From Thalassobellus sediminis (GTDB taxonomy: Bacteria > Bacteroidota > Bacteroidia > Flavobacteriales > Flavobacteriaceae), in assembly GCF_044386045.1 (NCBI RefSeq), contig NZ_JBISCD010000040.1, positions 186,001-250,000 on the forward strand: a DNA stretch of 64,000 nucleotides. The letters are read 5' to 3'. A program made the translations under genes and the position numbers. Of this stretch, positions 8,781 to 17,886 are shown in pieces (position 1 is the stretch's first letter; each line of letters opens with the position of its first letter). A model generated the notes under the pieces. It saw only the letters and a program-made list of their open reading frames with translations, searched no databases and was not told where the DNA came from.

Positions 8781-11171
8781 TTAGCAATCGTCATTCTTTT
8801 TAACGACAGTTGTATTATAGTTTAGCGTAAGTCCTTTTAATAAATCAATACTAGATTTTACTTCGTCTTCAGCACCTTCAAACGTTTCATAACTAGTCGA
8901 TTTTTCACCATTCTCTGTAGTTACTGTTGTTACTACAGCTTTTACAGTGCCATCTTCATTATTAGTCATATCAACTTTAACCTCTTTAGAAATCGCTACT
9001 AATTCAGTATCATTTCCTTCAGAAACATAAGCTGTAACTACTTCAGAATTCATAGCAATACTAGGCGCGATAACTAATGCTACCACCGACATTAATTTTA
9101 ATAAAATATTTAAAGAAGGCCCTGATGTATCTTTAAAAGGATCTCCAACCGTATCACCTACAACGGCAGCTTTATGAGCATCTGTTCCTTTTTTACCTTG
9201 TTCTTCAATAGTTTTCTTAGCATTATCCCAAGCACCACCAGCATTAGATTGAAAGATTGCCATAAGTACACCACAAGTAGTTACACCTGCTAGAAGGCCT
9301 CCTAACATTTCAGCACCTCCAATAAAACCAACAGCAACAGGAACAGCAATTGCTAATAAACCTGGTAATACCATTTCTCTAATAGATGCTTTTGTTGAAA
9401 TATCTATACATTTTCCATAATCAGCCACACCATCAGCAGCATCAAAAATAGCTCTATCTGCTTCAGAAGCTTTAGTCATATCAGAATCATACTTACGCAT
9501 AACTCCTAAGGCTGCTTTTAATTCTGGAATATCTCTAAACTGACGACGTACTTCTTCAATCATTGCCATAGCAGCACGCCCAACAGCATTCATAGATAAT
9601 GCTGAAAACACAAATGGCAACATACCTCCTATTAATAATCCTGCCATAATTTTAGGCTGAGACACATCAATTGCAACAACACCAGCAGTTTTCATAAACG
9701 CTGCAAATAAGGCTAAAGCTGTTAAAGCAGCAGAAGCAATTGCAAAACCTTTACCAACAGCCGCAGTAGTATTACCAACAGCATCTAATTTATCAGTACG
9801 TTCACGAACTTCACTTGGTAATTCTGCCATTTCTGCAATACCACCAGCGTTATCACATATTGGTCCGTAAGCATCAACAGCTAATTGAATTCCTGTATTT
9901 GCCAACATTCCTACCGCAGCAATAGCGATACCATATAAACCTGCAAAATGATGAGATACCATAATAGCAGCAGCAATTAAAAGAATAGGAATCATTGTTG
10001 ACATCATTCCAACACCTAAACCGGCAATAATATTTGTAGCCGCCCCAGTTTCAGATTGTTCTACAATAGACATTACAGGCTTTTTACCAGTAGCAGTATA
10101 ATATTCAGTTATTTTACCAACACCCAAACCGGCAATTAAACCAGCTATTGTTGCCCAAAACACTCCCATTGCTCCGAAAGGTAAACCTGTAACAGATTCA
10201 GGAATTAACGCATTTATTATAAAATAAGAAACTATTACCATTAATATTGCAGAACCAAATTCTCCAATATTTAATGCTGTTTGTGGGTTTCCACCATCTT
10301 TTACTTTCACAAAAAAAGTTCCTAATATAGACATTATAATACCTACGGCACCAAGAACCAAAGGTAAATACACTGCTCCTAAACCATCAAAATCAGGTGT
10401 TATAATAAACGCTCCTAATACCATTGTACCTATAATAGAACCTACGTAAGACTCAAATAAATCGGCTCCCATGCCAGCAACATCACCTACATTATCACCT
10501 ACATTATCGGCAATAGTAGCAGGGTTTAACGGGTGATCTTCAGGAATACCAGCTTCAACTTTACCTACTAAATCGGCTCCAACATCGGCCGCTTTAGTAT
10601 AAATACCTCCGCCAACACGTGCAAATAATGCTATAGACGATGCTCCTAAAGAAAAGCCTGAAAGTACATTTAATACCATTCCTAAATTTTCAGCTCCAGG
10701 CCAAATAAATTGATAAACTATAAATAAACCACTTAAGCCTAAAATACCTAAACCTACAACACCTAAACCCATTACAGCTCCTCCTGCAAATGCCACTTCT
10801 AATGCCCGTCCTAAAGATGTTCTCGCAGCTTGTGTAGTTCTTACATTTGCTTTAGTTGCTACTTTCATCCCGATGAATCCTGCTAAAGCAGAACAAATAG
10901 CTCCTACAATGAATGATACAGCTACCATACCACTAGAGCCTGATTCTGAAGTTCCTTTGAAATATAATAAGACTGCTACTGCAGCTACAAAAATTGCTAA
11001 AACTTTGTATTCGGCTTTTAAAAATGCCATCGCTCCCTCTGCAATATTCTTAGCTATACGTGACATTTTTTCATCACCTACTTCTTGCTTTGATACCCAT
11101 CCGCTTTTTAGAAAAACGAAAATTAAAGCGACCACACCAAAAAGTGGTAAAAATTTTACTATCAAATCCAT
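8781..11171 (-). CDS. hppA: Membrane-bound, ion-pumping pyrophosphatase
   Basis: A 796-residue integral membrane enzyme that couples PPi hydrolysis to export of H+ or Na+. It has about 16 membrane segments. Active-site motifs are visible: DVGADLVGKVE with DNVGDNVGDVAGMGADLFE, DAYGPICDNAGGIAEM, and near the C-terminal membrane region GGAWDNAKK, KAAVVGDTVGDPFKDTSGP. The GNTTAAVGKG motif has Ala where K+-independent enzymes carry Lys, which indicates the K+-dependent class. The ion cannot be assigned by eye. A C-terminal tail of about 90 residues after the last membrane segment (NSEVVTAYVSEGN onward) is hydrophilic and presumably extracytoplasmic. The gene is monocistronic, between two terminators. 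Confidence 0.97.
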   Translation of the reverse strand: MDLIVKFLPLFGVVALIFVFLKSGWVSKQEVGDEKMSRIAKNIAEGAMAFLKAEYKVLAIFVAAVAVLLYFKGTSESGSSGMVAVSFIVGAICSALAGFIGMKVATKANVRTTQAARTSLGRALEVAFAGGAVMGLGVVGLGILGLSGLFIVYQFIWPGAENLGMVLNVLSGFSLGASSIALFARVGGGIYTKAADVGADLVGKVEAGIPEDHPLNPATIADNVGDNVGDVAGMGADLFESYVGSIIGTMVLGAFIITPDFDGLGAVYLPLVLGAVGIIMSILGTFFVKVKDGGNPQTALNIGEFGSAILMVIVSYFIINALIPESVTGLPFGAMGVFWATIAGLIAGLGVGKITEYYTATGKKPVMSIVEQSETGAATNIIAGLGVGMMSTMIPILLIAAAIMVSHHFAGLYGIAIAAVGMLANTGIQLAVDAYGPICDNAGGIAEMAELPSEVRERTDKLDAVGNTTAAVGKGFAIASAALTALALFAAFMKTAGVVAIDVSQPKIMAGLLIGGMLPFVFSALSMNAVGRAAMAMIEEVRRQFRDIPELKAALGVMRKYDSDMTKASEADRAIFDAADGVADYGKCIDISTKASIREMVLPGLLAIAVPVAVGFIGGAEMLGGLLAGVTTCGVLMAIFQSNAGGAWDNAKKTIEEQGKKGTDAHKAAVVGDTVGDPFKDTSGPSLNILLKLMSVVALVIAPSIAMNSEVVTAYVSEGNDTELVAISKEVKVDMTNNEDGTVKAVVTTVTTENGEKSTSYETFEGAEDEVKSSIDLLKGLTLNYNTTVVKKNDDC

Positions 11172-11244
11172 ATTAGTTAGTTAGTTTAAAAGGTTAATAT
11201 TTTTTTAATGGGACTAAAAATAGGAAAATATAAGTGATAAAAAA

Positions 11245-11268
11245 AACCACCTTTAATTAAAGATGGTT
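11245..11268 (-). terminator. Terminator of ppa
   Basis: The arms 11245-11254 and 11259-11268 pair over 10 bp with one G-U wobble around the loop AATT. On the minus strand the stem is followed by a run of six T. It sits directly downstream of the ppa stop. Confidence 0.75.
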
Positions 11269-11301
11269 CATTTATTTTTCTATATTTTAAGAATATAATA
11301 A

Positions 11302-11829
11302 TTATATAGTAAAAGTGCGCTTTTTCTTATGCTCACTATTCTCATAACGCTCTACACACTCATGATAAATTTTAATAGCTTCTTCTGCATTTCCCCATCC
11401 TCCTGTATCTACTTTTTTCTTCTCTAAATCTTTATATACTTGAAAAAAGTGCTCAATTTCTTTTAATCTATGCGGATTTAAATCACTAATATCTTTATTG
11501 TTACTCCAAATAGGATCTGACACTGGTACACAAATAATTTTTTCATCAGGCCCCTTTTCATCTGTCATATGAAAAACACCAATAGGTCTTACTTCCATAA
11601 CTACCATAGGATACGTTGGTTCTGTACCCATAACTAATACATCTAAAGGATCTTGGTCTAATGCTAAAGTTTCTGGAATAAAACCATAATCACCAGGATA
11701 CATCATTGATGAAAACAACATACGATCAAAACGAATTTTATGCAATGTAAAATCATATTCATATTTATTTCTACTTCCTTTTGGTATTTCTATTAATACA
11801 TCAAAGGTTAATATTTCTTCTTTGCTCAT
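11302..11829 (-). CDS. ppa: Soluble inorganic pyrophosphatase (family I)
   Basis: A 175-residue cytoplasmic enzyme that hydrolyses PPi to two phosphates. Family I motifs are clear: IEIPKGSRNKYEYD, YPGDYGFIPETLALDQDPLDVLVM (containing the metal-binding DxDPxD signature) and a later DLNPHRLKEIEHFF. I chose ATG 11829 (MSKEEILTFD) rather than 11871, because a good promoter (11853-11883) lies inside the longer reading, and the extension (MLFSTFATQNSKKK) does not look like pyrophosphatase. It lies immediately upstream of hppA but is separated from it by a terminator, so the two PPi-consuming enzymes are adjacent but independently transcribed. Confidence 0.95.
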   Translation of the reverse strand: MSKEEILTFDVLIEIPKGSRNKYEYDFTLHKIRFDRMLFSSMMYPGDYGFIPETLALDQDPLDVLVMGTEPTYPMVVMEVRPIGVFHMTDEKGPDEKIICVPVSDPIWSNNKDISDLNPHRLKEIEHFFQVYKDLEKKKVDTGGWGNAEEAIKIYHECVERYENSEHKKKRTFTI

Positions 11830-11852
11830 TTTTTTCTTACTATTTTGGGTTG

Positions 11853-11883
11853 CAAATGTACTGAACAGCAAAACTTAAAGCAA
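11853..11883 (-). promoter_or_regulatory. ppa promoter, full Bacteroidota consensus
   Basis: On the minus strand, TTG (11881-11883) and TACATTTG (11853-11860) are separated by 20 bp. This is an exact match to TTG-N17-23-TAnnTTTG. The box lies 23 bp upstream of the ATG at 11829. Confidence 0.75.
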
Positions 11884-12102
11884 CTATAATTACATAGATT
11901 TTTAAGGTTCATAAATAACATAAGAATGGCTTTAAGCTATTCTTTTAGTTTAAAATTAATATTGTTATTAAAACAAAAAAATGAAAAACTAGTTTTAGAG
12001 CAACTTTAGGTATTTGATTTAATAAAAAAATTCAACTACCATCGTTTAAAATTTGGCACAAAACATTAAAACAATTTCATATCAAGTCGCAAAAAACCTC
12101 TT

Positions 12103-14610
12103 CTAAAAATAAAACCCAAAAGTACCTGTTACTCCAAATTTACGAGCATCGGGATTTTTAATTTCATCTAAATAGTTTCCTCTAAAATTAAAGTCTATTC
12201 TAAATACTTTAAAAATGTTTCCAATTCCTAAACTGTATTCATAATACATTTCATCACTTGGCGCTATTAAAGGCGTCTCGTTAGGGTTGCCTGTTGTATT
12301 TAGAGCTATATTTTTATCTGAAATTTCTCCCCAAACACCACGAACACTAATAATTTCACGTAAATTAAGTTTTCTTAAAAAAGGAATTCTAGAAAATAAG
12401 CGTCCGTTAAAATTATGTTCTAAATGCACAGACGTATAAGTATCAGACACAAACTCATAAAAATCTAACTGAGAAAATGTATTATAAATTGAAAAATAAG
12501 ATTGATTTCCAGGAATAACACTTAACAAGCCTAAAGGTACTTCTCCAATAGTTTTTCCCGCTTCAACTGTAGATGTTAACCTACCAAAACCACCTAATTG
12601 TATTGGTTGCGTATATGAGAACTGTAATTTTGTATAATCGAAATCGCTATTAAACATACTTTTATCACCACGACTTACCTGTGCAAAAATACGAGCAAAA
12701 TCATCATTAGCAGTACGACGCTCAACGCCAAAACCAGTCATTTTTCGTTTTGGAAAATACGATAATGACAAAACGGTTTCAAATTGTTTTATTTCAGACT
12801 CCACACCAGTTAGTGTATTATAATCTAAACTAAAAGTTGGTGATGCTGACTCTAAAGTTCTGTAATTTCCACTTAATCTAAAAATAAGATTACGCCATGG
12901 TTCTAACTCTATCGCTAAACTTGTTAAATTAATAGAAGTTAACTTATCATTAGCACTCGTTCCAACAACAGATGAAGAGGCCAAACTACGTCCCAAAACA
13001 TCGGTACTGGTTGTTAAACTAGCTCCTATTTGTTCTACATCGCGCCTATTACCTCCAGAAATTATCAATCGACTTTTTTTATCTAATAACCATTTACCTG
13101 AAATACCATATTTAAATTTATCATCGTCAAAACCATAAGCTAAAAACCCTTGCAATCTCCAGAGGTCGTTTCTACCAAAATAAGTACGTCCACCTATACG
13201 CAAACGCAACCCTTCAACTTCGTTAAACCCAAAAGTTGAAAAAATAGGACCATAATCTAGTGGCAACGAATTAAATTCTATGTAGCCTGAAGATAAAATA
13301 CTTCCTAAGTTATAAAGACGTTTAAACTTTTTAACGGTTTTTAAAGTATCTAACATTTTATAGACACCTTGCTCATCTTTATTTAAATCTTCTAATCTAT
13401 TATCTGCCCAAAAAGCATCATCTCTATCATAAACATCTTTATCATAATTATAAACTTCTTCGTCATAGAATTTTTTATCCTTCTCAATATCAAACTTATA
13501 ATTATTAAAAAGCGTGGTTCGCTTTCCATAAATACCACGAGATTTTTCCTTTTTGCTAAACGCAAAATCAGACATCATATAATCGCGCTTTACAAGAAAT
13601 AGGGAATCATTTAAAACTTCAAACTCTTGCTCTATATAAATATCTTTTACCCAGTTTATATTAGCACTTTTTGATGCTTGTAGATTAATTTCTTTAATAG
13701 CATAAGTTGAATCTGCTACCCAAAAATCACCTTTAAAAGTCAATTCGTTTTTACGTCTTGGATAATAGATTATATTATAACACCACTTATTATCAATAAA
13801 CGCACTATCGCTTAACACATAATTATAAGTACTTATTCCTGTTTTTGACAACGGACTTACAAAACTTTTATCGAAGAATTTTAAGTAATTATCATACACA
13901 TTATAATCTGAATACAAATCGTCTACAAAATCAATAATAGTTTGATTATCGCTAAACCCAGAGTTTTTATTTCCTTTTAAAACGACCTTTTCTTTATTAA
14001 TAATATTATCGCCATATACTTTTGAAACCGCTTCGTTAATAAACATAGGCAAATATGTTTTACCCGTTACACTTGATGTATCAACCTGTTCAAAAACAAA
14101 TTCCATACCTTTAAATAGCTTACTTTTTATTAGGGCGCTATCAATGGTATTTATATCAAACTCTACTTTTTCATACTTATCGTATTCGTATTGTTTATAT
14201 AAACTCAATCCGTTTCTACGTTTGTGTTCCCATATTTTTCGAAGTAAATCTATGGCAGGATTATTTTTTTTAGATTGCTTACCAGAAACTACAACAACTG
14301 TATCTAACTGTCCGGCTTCTTCTTTTAGCGTAAACTTTAAATCGTAATTTACTTTTTTAGTTAATGAAATATTTAAAGTTTCGTAACCAATAAATGTTAT
14401 GCTTAATGTATTCCAAGTTTCATCAGACTCCAGATAAAACTTTCCGTTTTCATCGGTTATAGTTCCTTGTGTAGACCCCTTGAATATTACGTTTGCAAAA
14501 GAAACAGGTTCATTATATTCATCAAAAACATACCCACTAACTTTAGTTTGCGCTATCGCAAAAAAACTATTTAGTAGAAAAAGGGCAAAAAGAAGTTTAA
14601 TTCTCATCAA
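12103..14610 (-). CDS. DUF5686 outer-membrane protein with carboxypeptidase-regulatory-like domain
   Basis: An 835-residue protein. A signal peptide (ends FFAIAQ) is followed by a carboxypeptidase-like beta domain at residues 22-100 (VSGYVFDEYNEPVSFANVIFKG, then SITFIGYETLNI). The DUF5686 region starts around residue 110 (NPAIDLLRKIWEHKRRNGL). The C-terminal half is a predicted beta-barrel with an aromatic terminus (GVTGTFGFYF). The family is ubiquitous in Bacteroidota and has been annotated as collagen-binding, but no function is established. ATGs at 14610 and 14607 are equivalent. The gene is monocistronic. Confidence 0.88.
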   Translation of the reverse strand: MMRIKLLFALFLLNSFFAIAQTKVSGYVFDEYNEPVSFANVIFKGSTQGTITDENGKFYLESDETWNTLSITFIGYETLNISLTKKVNYDLKFTLKEEAGQLDTVVVVSGKQSKKNNPAIDLLRKIWEHKRRNGLSLYKQYEYDKYEKVEFDINTIDSALIKSKLFKGMEFVFEQVDTSSVTGKTYLPMFINEAVSKVYGDNIINKEKVVLKGNKNSGFSDNQTIIDFVDDLYSDYNVYDNYLKFFDKSFVSPLSKTGISTYNYVLSDSAFIDNKWCYNIIYYPRRKNELTFKGDFWVADSTYAIKEINLQASKSANINWVKDIYIEQEFEVLNDSLFLVKRDYMMSDFAFSKKEKSRGIYGKRTTLFNNYKFDIEKDKKFYDEEVYNYDKDVYDRDDAFWADNRLEDLNKDEQGVYKMLDTLKTVKKFKRLYNLGSILSSGYIEFNSLPLDYGPIFSTFGFNEVEGLRLRIGGRTYFGRNDLWRLQGFLAYGFDDDKFKYGISGKWLLDKKSRLIISGGNRRDVEQIGASLTTSTDVLGRSLASSSVVGTSANDKLTSINLTSLAIELEPWRNLIFRLSGNYRTLESASPTFSLDYNTLTGVESEIKQFETVLSLSYFPKRKMTGFGVERRTANDDFARIFAQVSRGDKSMFNSDFDYTKLQFSYTQPIQLGGFGRLTSTVEAGKTIGEVPLGLLSVIPGNQSYFSIYNTFSQLDFYEFVSDTYTSVHLEHNFNGRLFSRIPFLRKLNLREIISVRGVWGEISDKNIALNTTGNPNETPLIAPSDEMYYEYSLGIGNIFKVFRIDFNFRGNYLDEIKNPDARKFGVTGTFGFYF

Positions 14611-14706
14611 AATATTTTAATTATTTTCTTAAAAGACAAATAAAACATGCCTTAGGTTGCATAAAGTTGAAAAAATGTAGTTTTTATCTAATTACATAAA
14701 ACAAAA

Positions 14707-14736
14707 AACTTCATCAACAATCGTGCTAATGAAGTT
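14707..14736 (-). terminator. Terminator of pdhB
   Basis: The arms 14707-14714 (AACTTCAT) and 14729-14736 (ATGAAGTT) form a perfect 8-bp stem. On the minus strand it is followed by TTTTTTGTTTT. It lies just downstream of the pdhB stop. Confidence 0.75.
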
Positions 14737-14759
14737 TATATAACGTAAAATAAATTAAT

Positions 14760-15737
14760 TTATTTGTATAATACCTTTTTAACTGCTTTAATAACTTCGT
14801 CTTTGTTAGGTAACCATTCTTCTAAAAGAACTGGTGAATAAGGCGCAGGAGTATCTGCTGTATTAATTTTTATAATTGGAGCATCTAAATAATCAAATGC
14901 TTCACTTTGCACTAAATAAGTAATTTCAGTAGCAACATTTCCAAAAGGCCAAGCTTCTTCTAAAATAACTAATCGGTTTGTTTTCTTAACTGAATCTAAA
15001 ATAGCTTTTCTATCCATAGGCTTTACAGTACGTAAATCTATAATTTCACAAGAAATGCCTTCTTTTTCTAATTCATCAGCAGCTTTATAAGCTTCTTTTA
15101 TAATTTTACCAAAAGAAACAATAGTTACATCTGTTCCTTCTCTTTTAATATCGGCAACTCCTATTGGCACAATGTATTCGCCTTCTGGCACTTCACCTTT
15201 ATCGCCATACATTTGCTCACTTTCCATAAAAATAACCGGATCGTCATCGCGAATAGCTGCTTTTAATAAACCTTTTGCATCATAAGGATTAGAAGGCACA
15301 ATAACTTTTAAACCTGGTGTGTTAGCAAACCAACTTTCAAAAGCTTGTGAGTGTGTAGCTCCTAATTGACCTGCAGAACCTGTTGGCCCACGAAATACAA
15401 TTGGACATTTAAATTGCCCACCAGACATTTGTCTAATTTTTGCTGCATTATTTATAATTTGATCAATTCCAACCAAAGAGAAGTTAAAGGTCATGTATTC
15501 TACAATTGGCCTATTACCAGTCATTGTAGAACCAACAGCTATACCTGCAAAACCAAGTTCGGCAATTGGTGTATCAATTACACGCTTTGCACCAAACTCA
15601 TCTAACATGCCTTTTGACGCTTTGTAAGCACCATTATACTCAGCAACTTCTTCACCCATTAAATAAACGCTTTCATCTCTGCGCATTTCTTCACTCATGG
15701 CTTCACAAATAGCCTCTCTAAATTGAATTGTCTTCAT
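14760..15737 (-). CDS. pdhB: Pyruvate dehydrogenase E1 component, beta subunit
   Basis: A 325-residue transketolase-like beta subunit of the pyruvate dehydrogenase complex, which with E1 alpha decarboxylates pyruvate using thiamine diphosphate. Typical blocks: ALCEAMSEEM-type N-terminus (REAICEAMSEEMRRD), VYLMGEEVAEYNGAYKASKG, DTPIAELGFAGIAVG, FRGPTGSAGQLGATHSQ, and the C-terminal transketolase domain (CEIIDLRTVKPMD, VILEEAWPFGNVATEI). The length matches the family. E1 alpha and E2 are not in the window, so the complex is encoded at separate loci. It is divergent from etfB across a 335-bp region. Confidence 0.96.
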   Translation of the reverse strand: MKTIQFREAICEAMSEEMRRDESVYLMGEEVAEYNGAYKASKGMLDEFGAKRVIDTPIAELGFAGIAVGSTMTGNRPIVEYMTFNFSLVGIDQIINNAAKIRQMSGGQFKCPIVFRGPTGSAGQLGATHSQAFESWFANTPGLKVIVPSNPYDAKGLLKAAIRDDDPVIFMESEQMYGDKGEVPEGEYIVPIGVADIKREGTDVTIVSFGKIIKEAYKAADELEKEGISCEIIDLRTVKPMDRKAILDSVKKTNRLVILEEAWPFGNVATEITYLVQSEAFDYLDAPIIKINTADTPAPYSPVLLEEWLPNKDEVIKAVKKVLYK

Positions 15738-15762
15738 TAAGATTGTTTTTAATTTCGAATTG

Positions 15763-15770
15763 CAAAAATA
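15763..15770 (-). promoter_or_regulatory. -7 box for pdhB
   Basis: TATTTTTG on the minus strand matches the Bacteroidota -7 consensus exactly, 25 bp before the ATG. No clear TTG is present at the expected -33 distance. Confidence 0.5.
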
Positions 15771-15984
15771 GGAATTATTGAGAATATTATACCATAAAAT
15801 TAAACAGTAAAATTATTAATGAAAAAGTTTTTATTAATTCTACAGAAATGATATATAAATAATGATAATATCCTACTTAATAAGTACCTAAATTCTCATT
15901 GTTTTTTAATAGTAATCAACAAAAAAGAATTTTTACACATACAAAACCATCTTTTTTTCTAATAAAAAATGAATAAAAACAAAA

Positions 15985-16006
15985 TTTACTATGCACGCAT
16001 AGTAAA
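15985..16006. promoter_or_regulatory. Operator-like palindrome upstream of etfBA
   Basis: TTTACTATGC (15985-15994) and its exact complement GCATAGTAAA (15997-16006) are separated by AC. The site ends 18 bp before the candidate etfB -7 box (TAACTTCG, 16025-16032), so it covers the -33 position. The form is typical of a homodimeric helix-turn-helix repressor operator. No such regulator is encoded nearby. Confidence 0.6.
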
Positions 16007-16072
16007 TAATCAGAATAAAATAATTAACTTCGCATACTGATTAAAAATAAGTCATTTTAAGATATAAAAATT

Positions 16073-16819
16073 ATGAAAATATTAGTGTGCATTAGCCATG
16101 TTCCAGATACTACATCTAAGATTAATTTCACCGAAGGAGACACTAAATTTGACACCAATGGCGTACAATTTGTTATTAACCCAAATGACGAATTTGGTTT
16201 AACTAGAGCTATGTGGTTTAAAGAAAAACAAGACGCAAGTGTTACCGTAATAAATGTTGGAGGACCAGAAACAGAACCTACGCTAAGAAAAGCCTTAGCT
16301 ATTGGAGCAGATGCAGCTATACGTGTAAATACACAGGCAAGCGATGCTTTTTCTGTTGCAAAACAATTAGCCAATGTTGCTAAAGAAGGTGCTTACGATT
16401 TAATTATTGCAGGTCGTGAATCTATAGATTATAATGGAGGCATGGTTCCGGGTATGATAGCTGGATTATTACAAGCTAATTTTGTAAATAACTGTATTAA
16501 CCTTGAAGTAGAAGGTACAGAGGCAAAAGCTATTAGAGAAATTGATGGCGGTAAAGAAACCGTATCTACAAGTTTACCATTAGTAATAGGTGGTCAAAAA
16601 GGACTTGTAGAAGAAAGTGATTTACGTATACCTAATATGCGAGGTATTATGATGGCTCGAAAAAAACCATTAACCGTTGCAGAACCTATAGAAACTAATA
16701 CAGAGACAAACTCTGTTTCTTTTGAAAAACCAGCACCAAAAGGCGCTGTAAAATTAGTATCACCAGATAATTTAGACGAGTTAATTAACTTACTTCACAA
16801 TGAAGCTAAAGTAATTTAA
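16073..16819 (+). CDS. etfB: Electron transfer flavoprotein, beta subunit
   Basis: A 248-residue ETF small subunit (FixA family) that binds AMP and, with EtfA, carries electrons from acyl-CoA dehydrogenases to the quinone pool. Family blocks visible: MKILVCISHVPDT at the start, INPNDEFGLTRAM, ALAIGADAAIRV, DLIIAGRESIDYNGGMVPGMIAGLL, and the recognition loop region LPLVIGGQKGLVEESDLRIPNMRGIM. The gene is first in an etfB-etfA pair and lies behind an operator-like palindrome, so it may be regulated with fatty-acid or branched-chain amino-acid catabolism. Confidence 0.96.
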   Translation: MKILVCISHVPDTTSKINFTEGDTKFDTNGVQFVINPNDEFGLTRAMWFKEKQDASVTVINVGGPETEPTLRKALAIGADAAIRVNTQASDAFSVAKQLANVAKEGAYDLIIAGRESIDYNGGMVPGMIAGLLQANFVNNCINLEVEGTEAKAIREIDGGKETVSTSLPLVIGGQKGLVEESDLRIPNMRGIMMARKKPLTVAEPIETNTETNSVSFEKPAPKGAVKLVSPDNLDELINLLHNEAKVI

Positions 16820-16830
16820 GTTGCTAAATC

Positions 16831-16851
16831 ATTCCGAACTCGTTTCGGAAT
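16831..16851. repeat. REP-like hairpin 1 between etfB and etfA
   Basis: ATTCCGAA (16831-16838) pairs with TTCGGAAT (16844-16851) and is followed by TCTTTTT. It may be a weak intrinsic terminator or a small dispersed palindromic repeat. Confidence 0.5.
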
Positions 16852-16882
16852 CTTTTTAAAATTAACAGAAAGATAAATTAAA

Positions 16883-16901
16883 TCCTGAATCAAGTTCAGG
16901 A
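16883..16901. repeat. REP-like hairpin 2 between etfB and etfA
   Basis: TCCTGAA (16883-16889) pairs with TTCAGGA (16895-16901) around TCAAG. This CCTGAA..TTCAGG type of palindrome resembles small intergenic repeats common in Bacteroidota genomes. It lies about 20 bp before the etfA start. Confidence 0.5.
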
Positions 16902-16921
16902 TGAAAAACAAAAAATAAAGC

Positions 16922-17881
16922 ATGTCAGTTTTAGTATATACAGAATCAGAACAAGGAACATTAAAAAAAACAGCTTTAGAAGTAGCATCTTATGCTAAAG
17001 CAGTTGCTAATCAATTAGAAACAACCGTTACGGCAGTTACTATTAATGTTGATGACGCTTCAGCATTAGGAAACTACGGAGTTGATAAAGTTTTAAACAT
17101 AAAAAACACAGCATTAGAAGCATTTAATGCTAGCGGTTACGCAGAAGCTATTAAAGAAGCTGCCGAAAAAGAAGACACAAAAGTGGTCGTTGTAAGTTCT
17201 AGTGCAAACAGCAAATACCTAGCACCTCTTTTAGCAGTTGGATTAAATGCGGGTTATGCCTCAAATGTTATTGAAGCTCCAACAAGCGTTTCTCCTTTTA
17301 CCGTTAAACGTACTGCTTTCACTAATAAAGCTTTTGAAACTTTACAAATTAACACAGATGTTAAAATAGTAGGTGTTTCAAATAATTCATTTGGGTTAGT
17401 TGAAAATACTGGTAGCGCTTCCGCGGAAGACTTTTCGCCTTCCATTTCAAATTTAGGAGTTAGTGTTGAATCTGTAGACAGAGCAACCGACAAAGTAACT
17501 ATTGCAGATGCTGATATTGTAGTTTCTGGAGGTCGCGGATTAAAAGGTCCTGAAAACTGGGGTATGATTGAAGAATTAGCCGATACTTTAGGTGCTGCAA
17601 CAGCATGCTCTAAACCCGTATCAGATTTAGGATGGAGACCGCATAGCGAACACGTAGGACAAACAGGAAAACCTGTAGCCTCTAATTTATACATTGCCAT
17701 TGGAATTTCTGGAGCTATTCAGCATTTAGCTGGTATAAACGCATCAAAAGTAAAAGTGGTTATAAATACTGATGCAGAAGCGCCTTTCTTTAAAGCTGCA
17801 GACTACGGTGTTGTTGGTGATGCTTTTGAAGTTGTACCACAACTCATCGAAAAATTAAAAGTATTTAAAGCCCAACAATAA
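16922..17881 (+). CDS. etfA: Electron transfer flavoprotein, alpha subunit
   Basis: A 319-residue ETF large subunit (FixB) that holds the redox FAD. The C-terminal FAD domain carries IVVSGGRGLKGPENWGMIEELADTLGAA, then CSKPVSDLGWRPHSEHVGQTGK and LYIAIGISGAIQHLAGINASK, all diagnostic. It follows etfB by about 100 bp containing two palindromes, which is unusual spacing for such a tightly linked pair. The two are still very likely one transcription unit. Confidence 0.96.
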   Translation: MSVLVYTESEQGTLKKTALEVASYAKAVANQLETTVTAVTINVDDASALGNYGVDKVLNIKNTALEAFNASGYAEAIKEAAEKEDTKVVVVSSSANSKYLAPLLAVGLNAGYASNVIEAPTSVSPFTVKRTAFTNKAFETLQINTDVKIVGVSNNSFGLVENTGSASAEDFSPSISNLGVSVESVDRATDKVTIADADIVVSGGRGLKGPENWGMIEELADTLGAATACSKPVSDLGWRPHSEHVGQTGKPVASNLYIAIGISGAIQHLAGINASKVKVVINTDAEAPFFKAADYGVVGDAFEVVPQLIEKLKVFKAQQ

Positions 17882-17886
17882 ATTAT

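Larger units (their letters stand above)
15738..16072. other. Divergent intergenic region between pdhB and etfB
   Basis: 335 bp of AT-rich DNA without a gene. It holds the pdhB -7 box (15763-15770), a perfect 10+10 palindrome (15985-16006) and a -7-like TAACTTCG at 16025-16032 for etfB. I see nothing recognisable between about 15780 and 15980. Confidence 0.7.

Noticed and set aside
11830..11871. N-terminal extension of ppa to the upstream ATG
   Set aside because: The extension contains a full-consensus promoter and is foreign to the family.
11940..11965. AGAATGGCTT hairpin between ppa and the DUF5686 gene as a terminator
   Set aside because: The loop is too short for the full stem and the T run is on the strand with no gene upstream.
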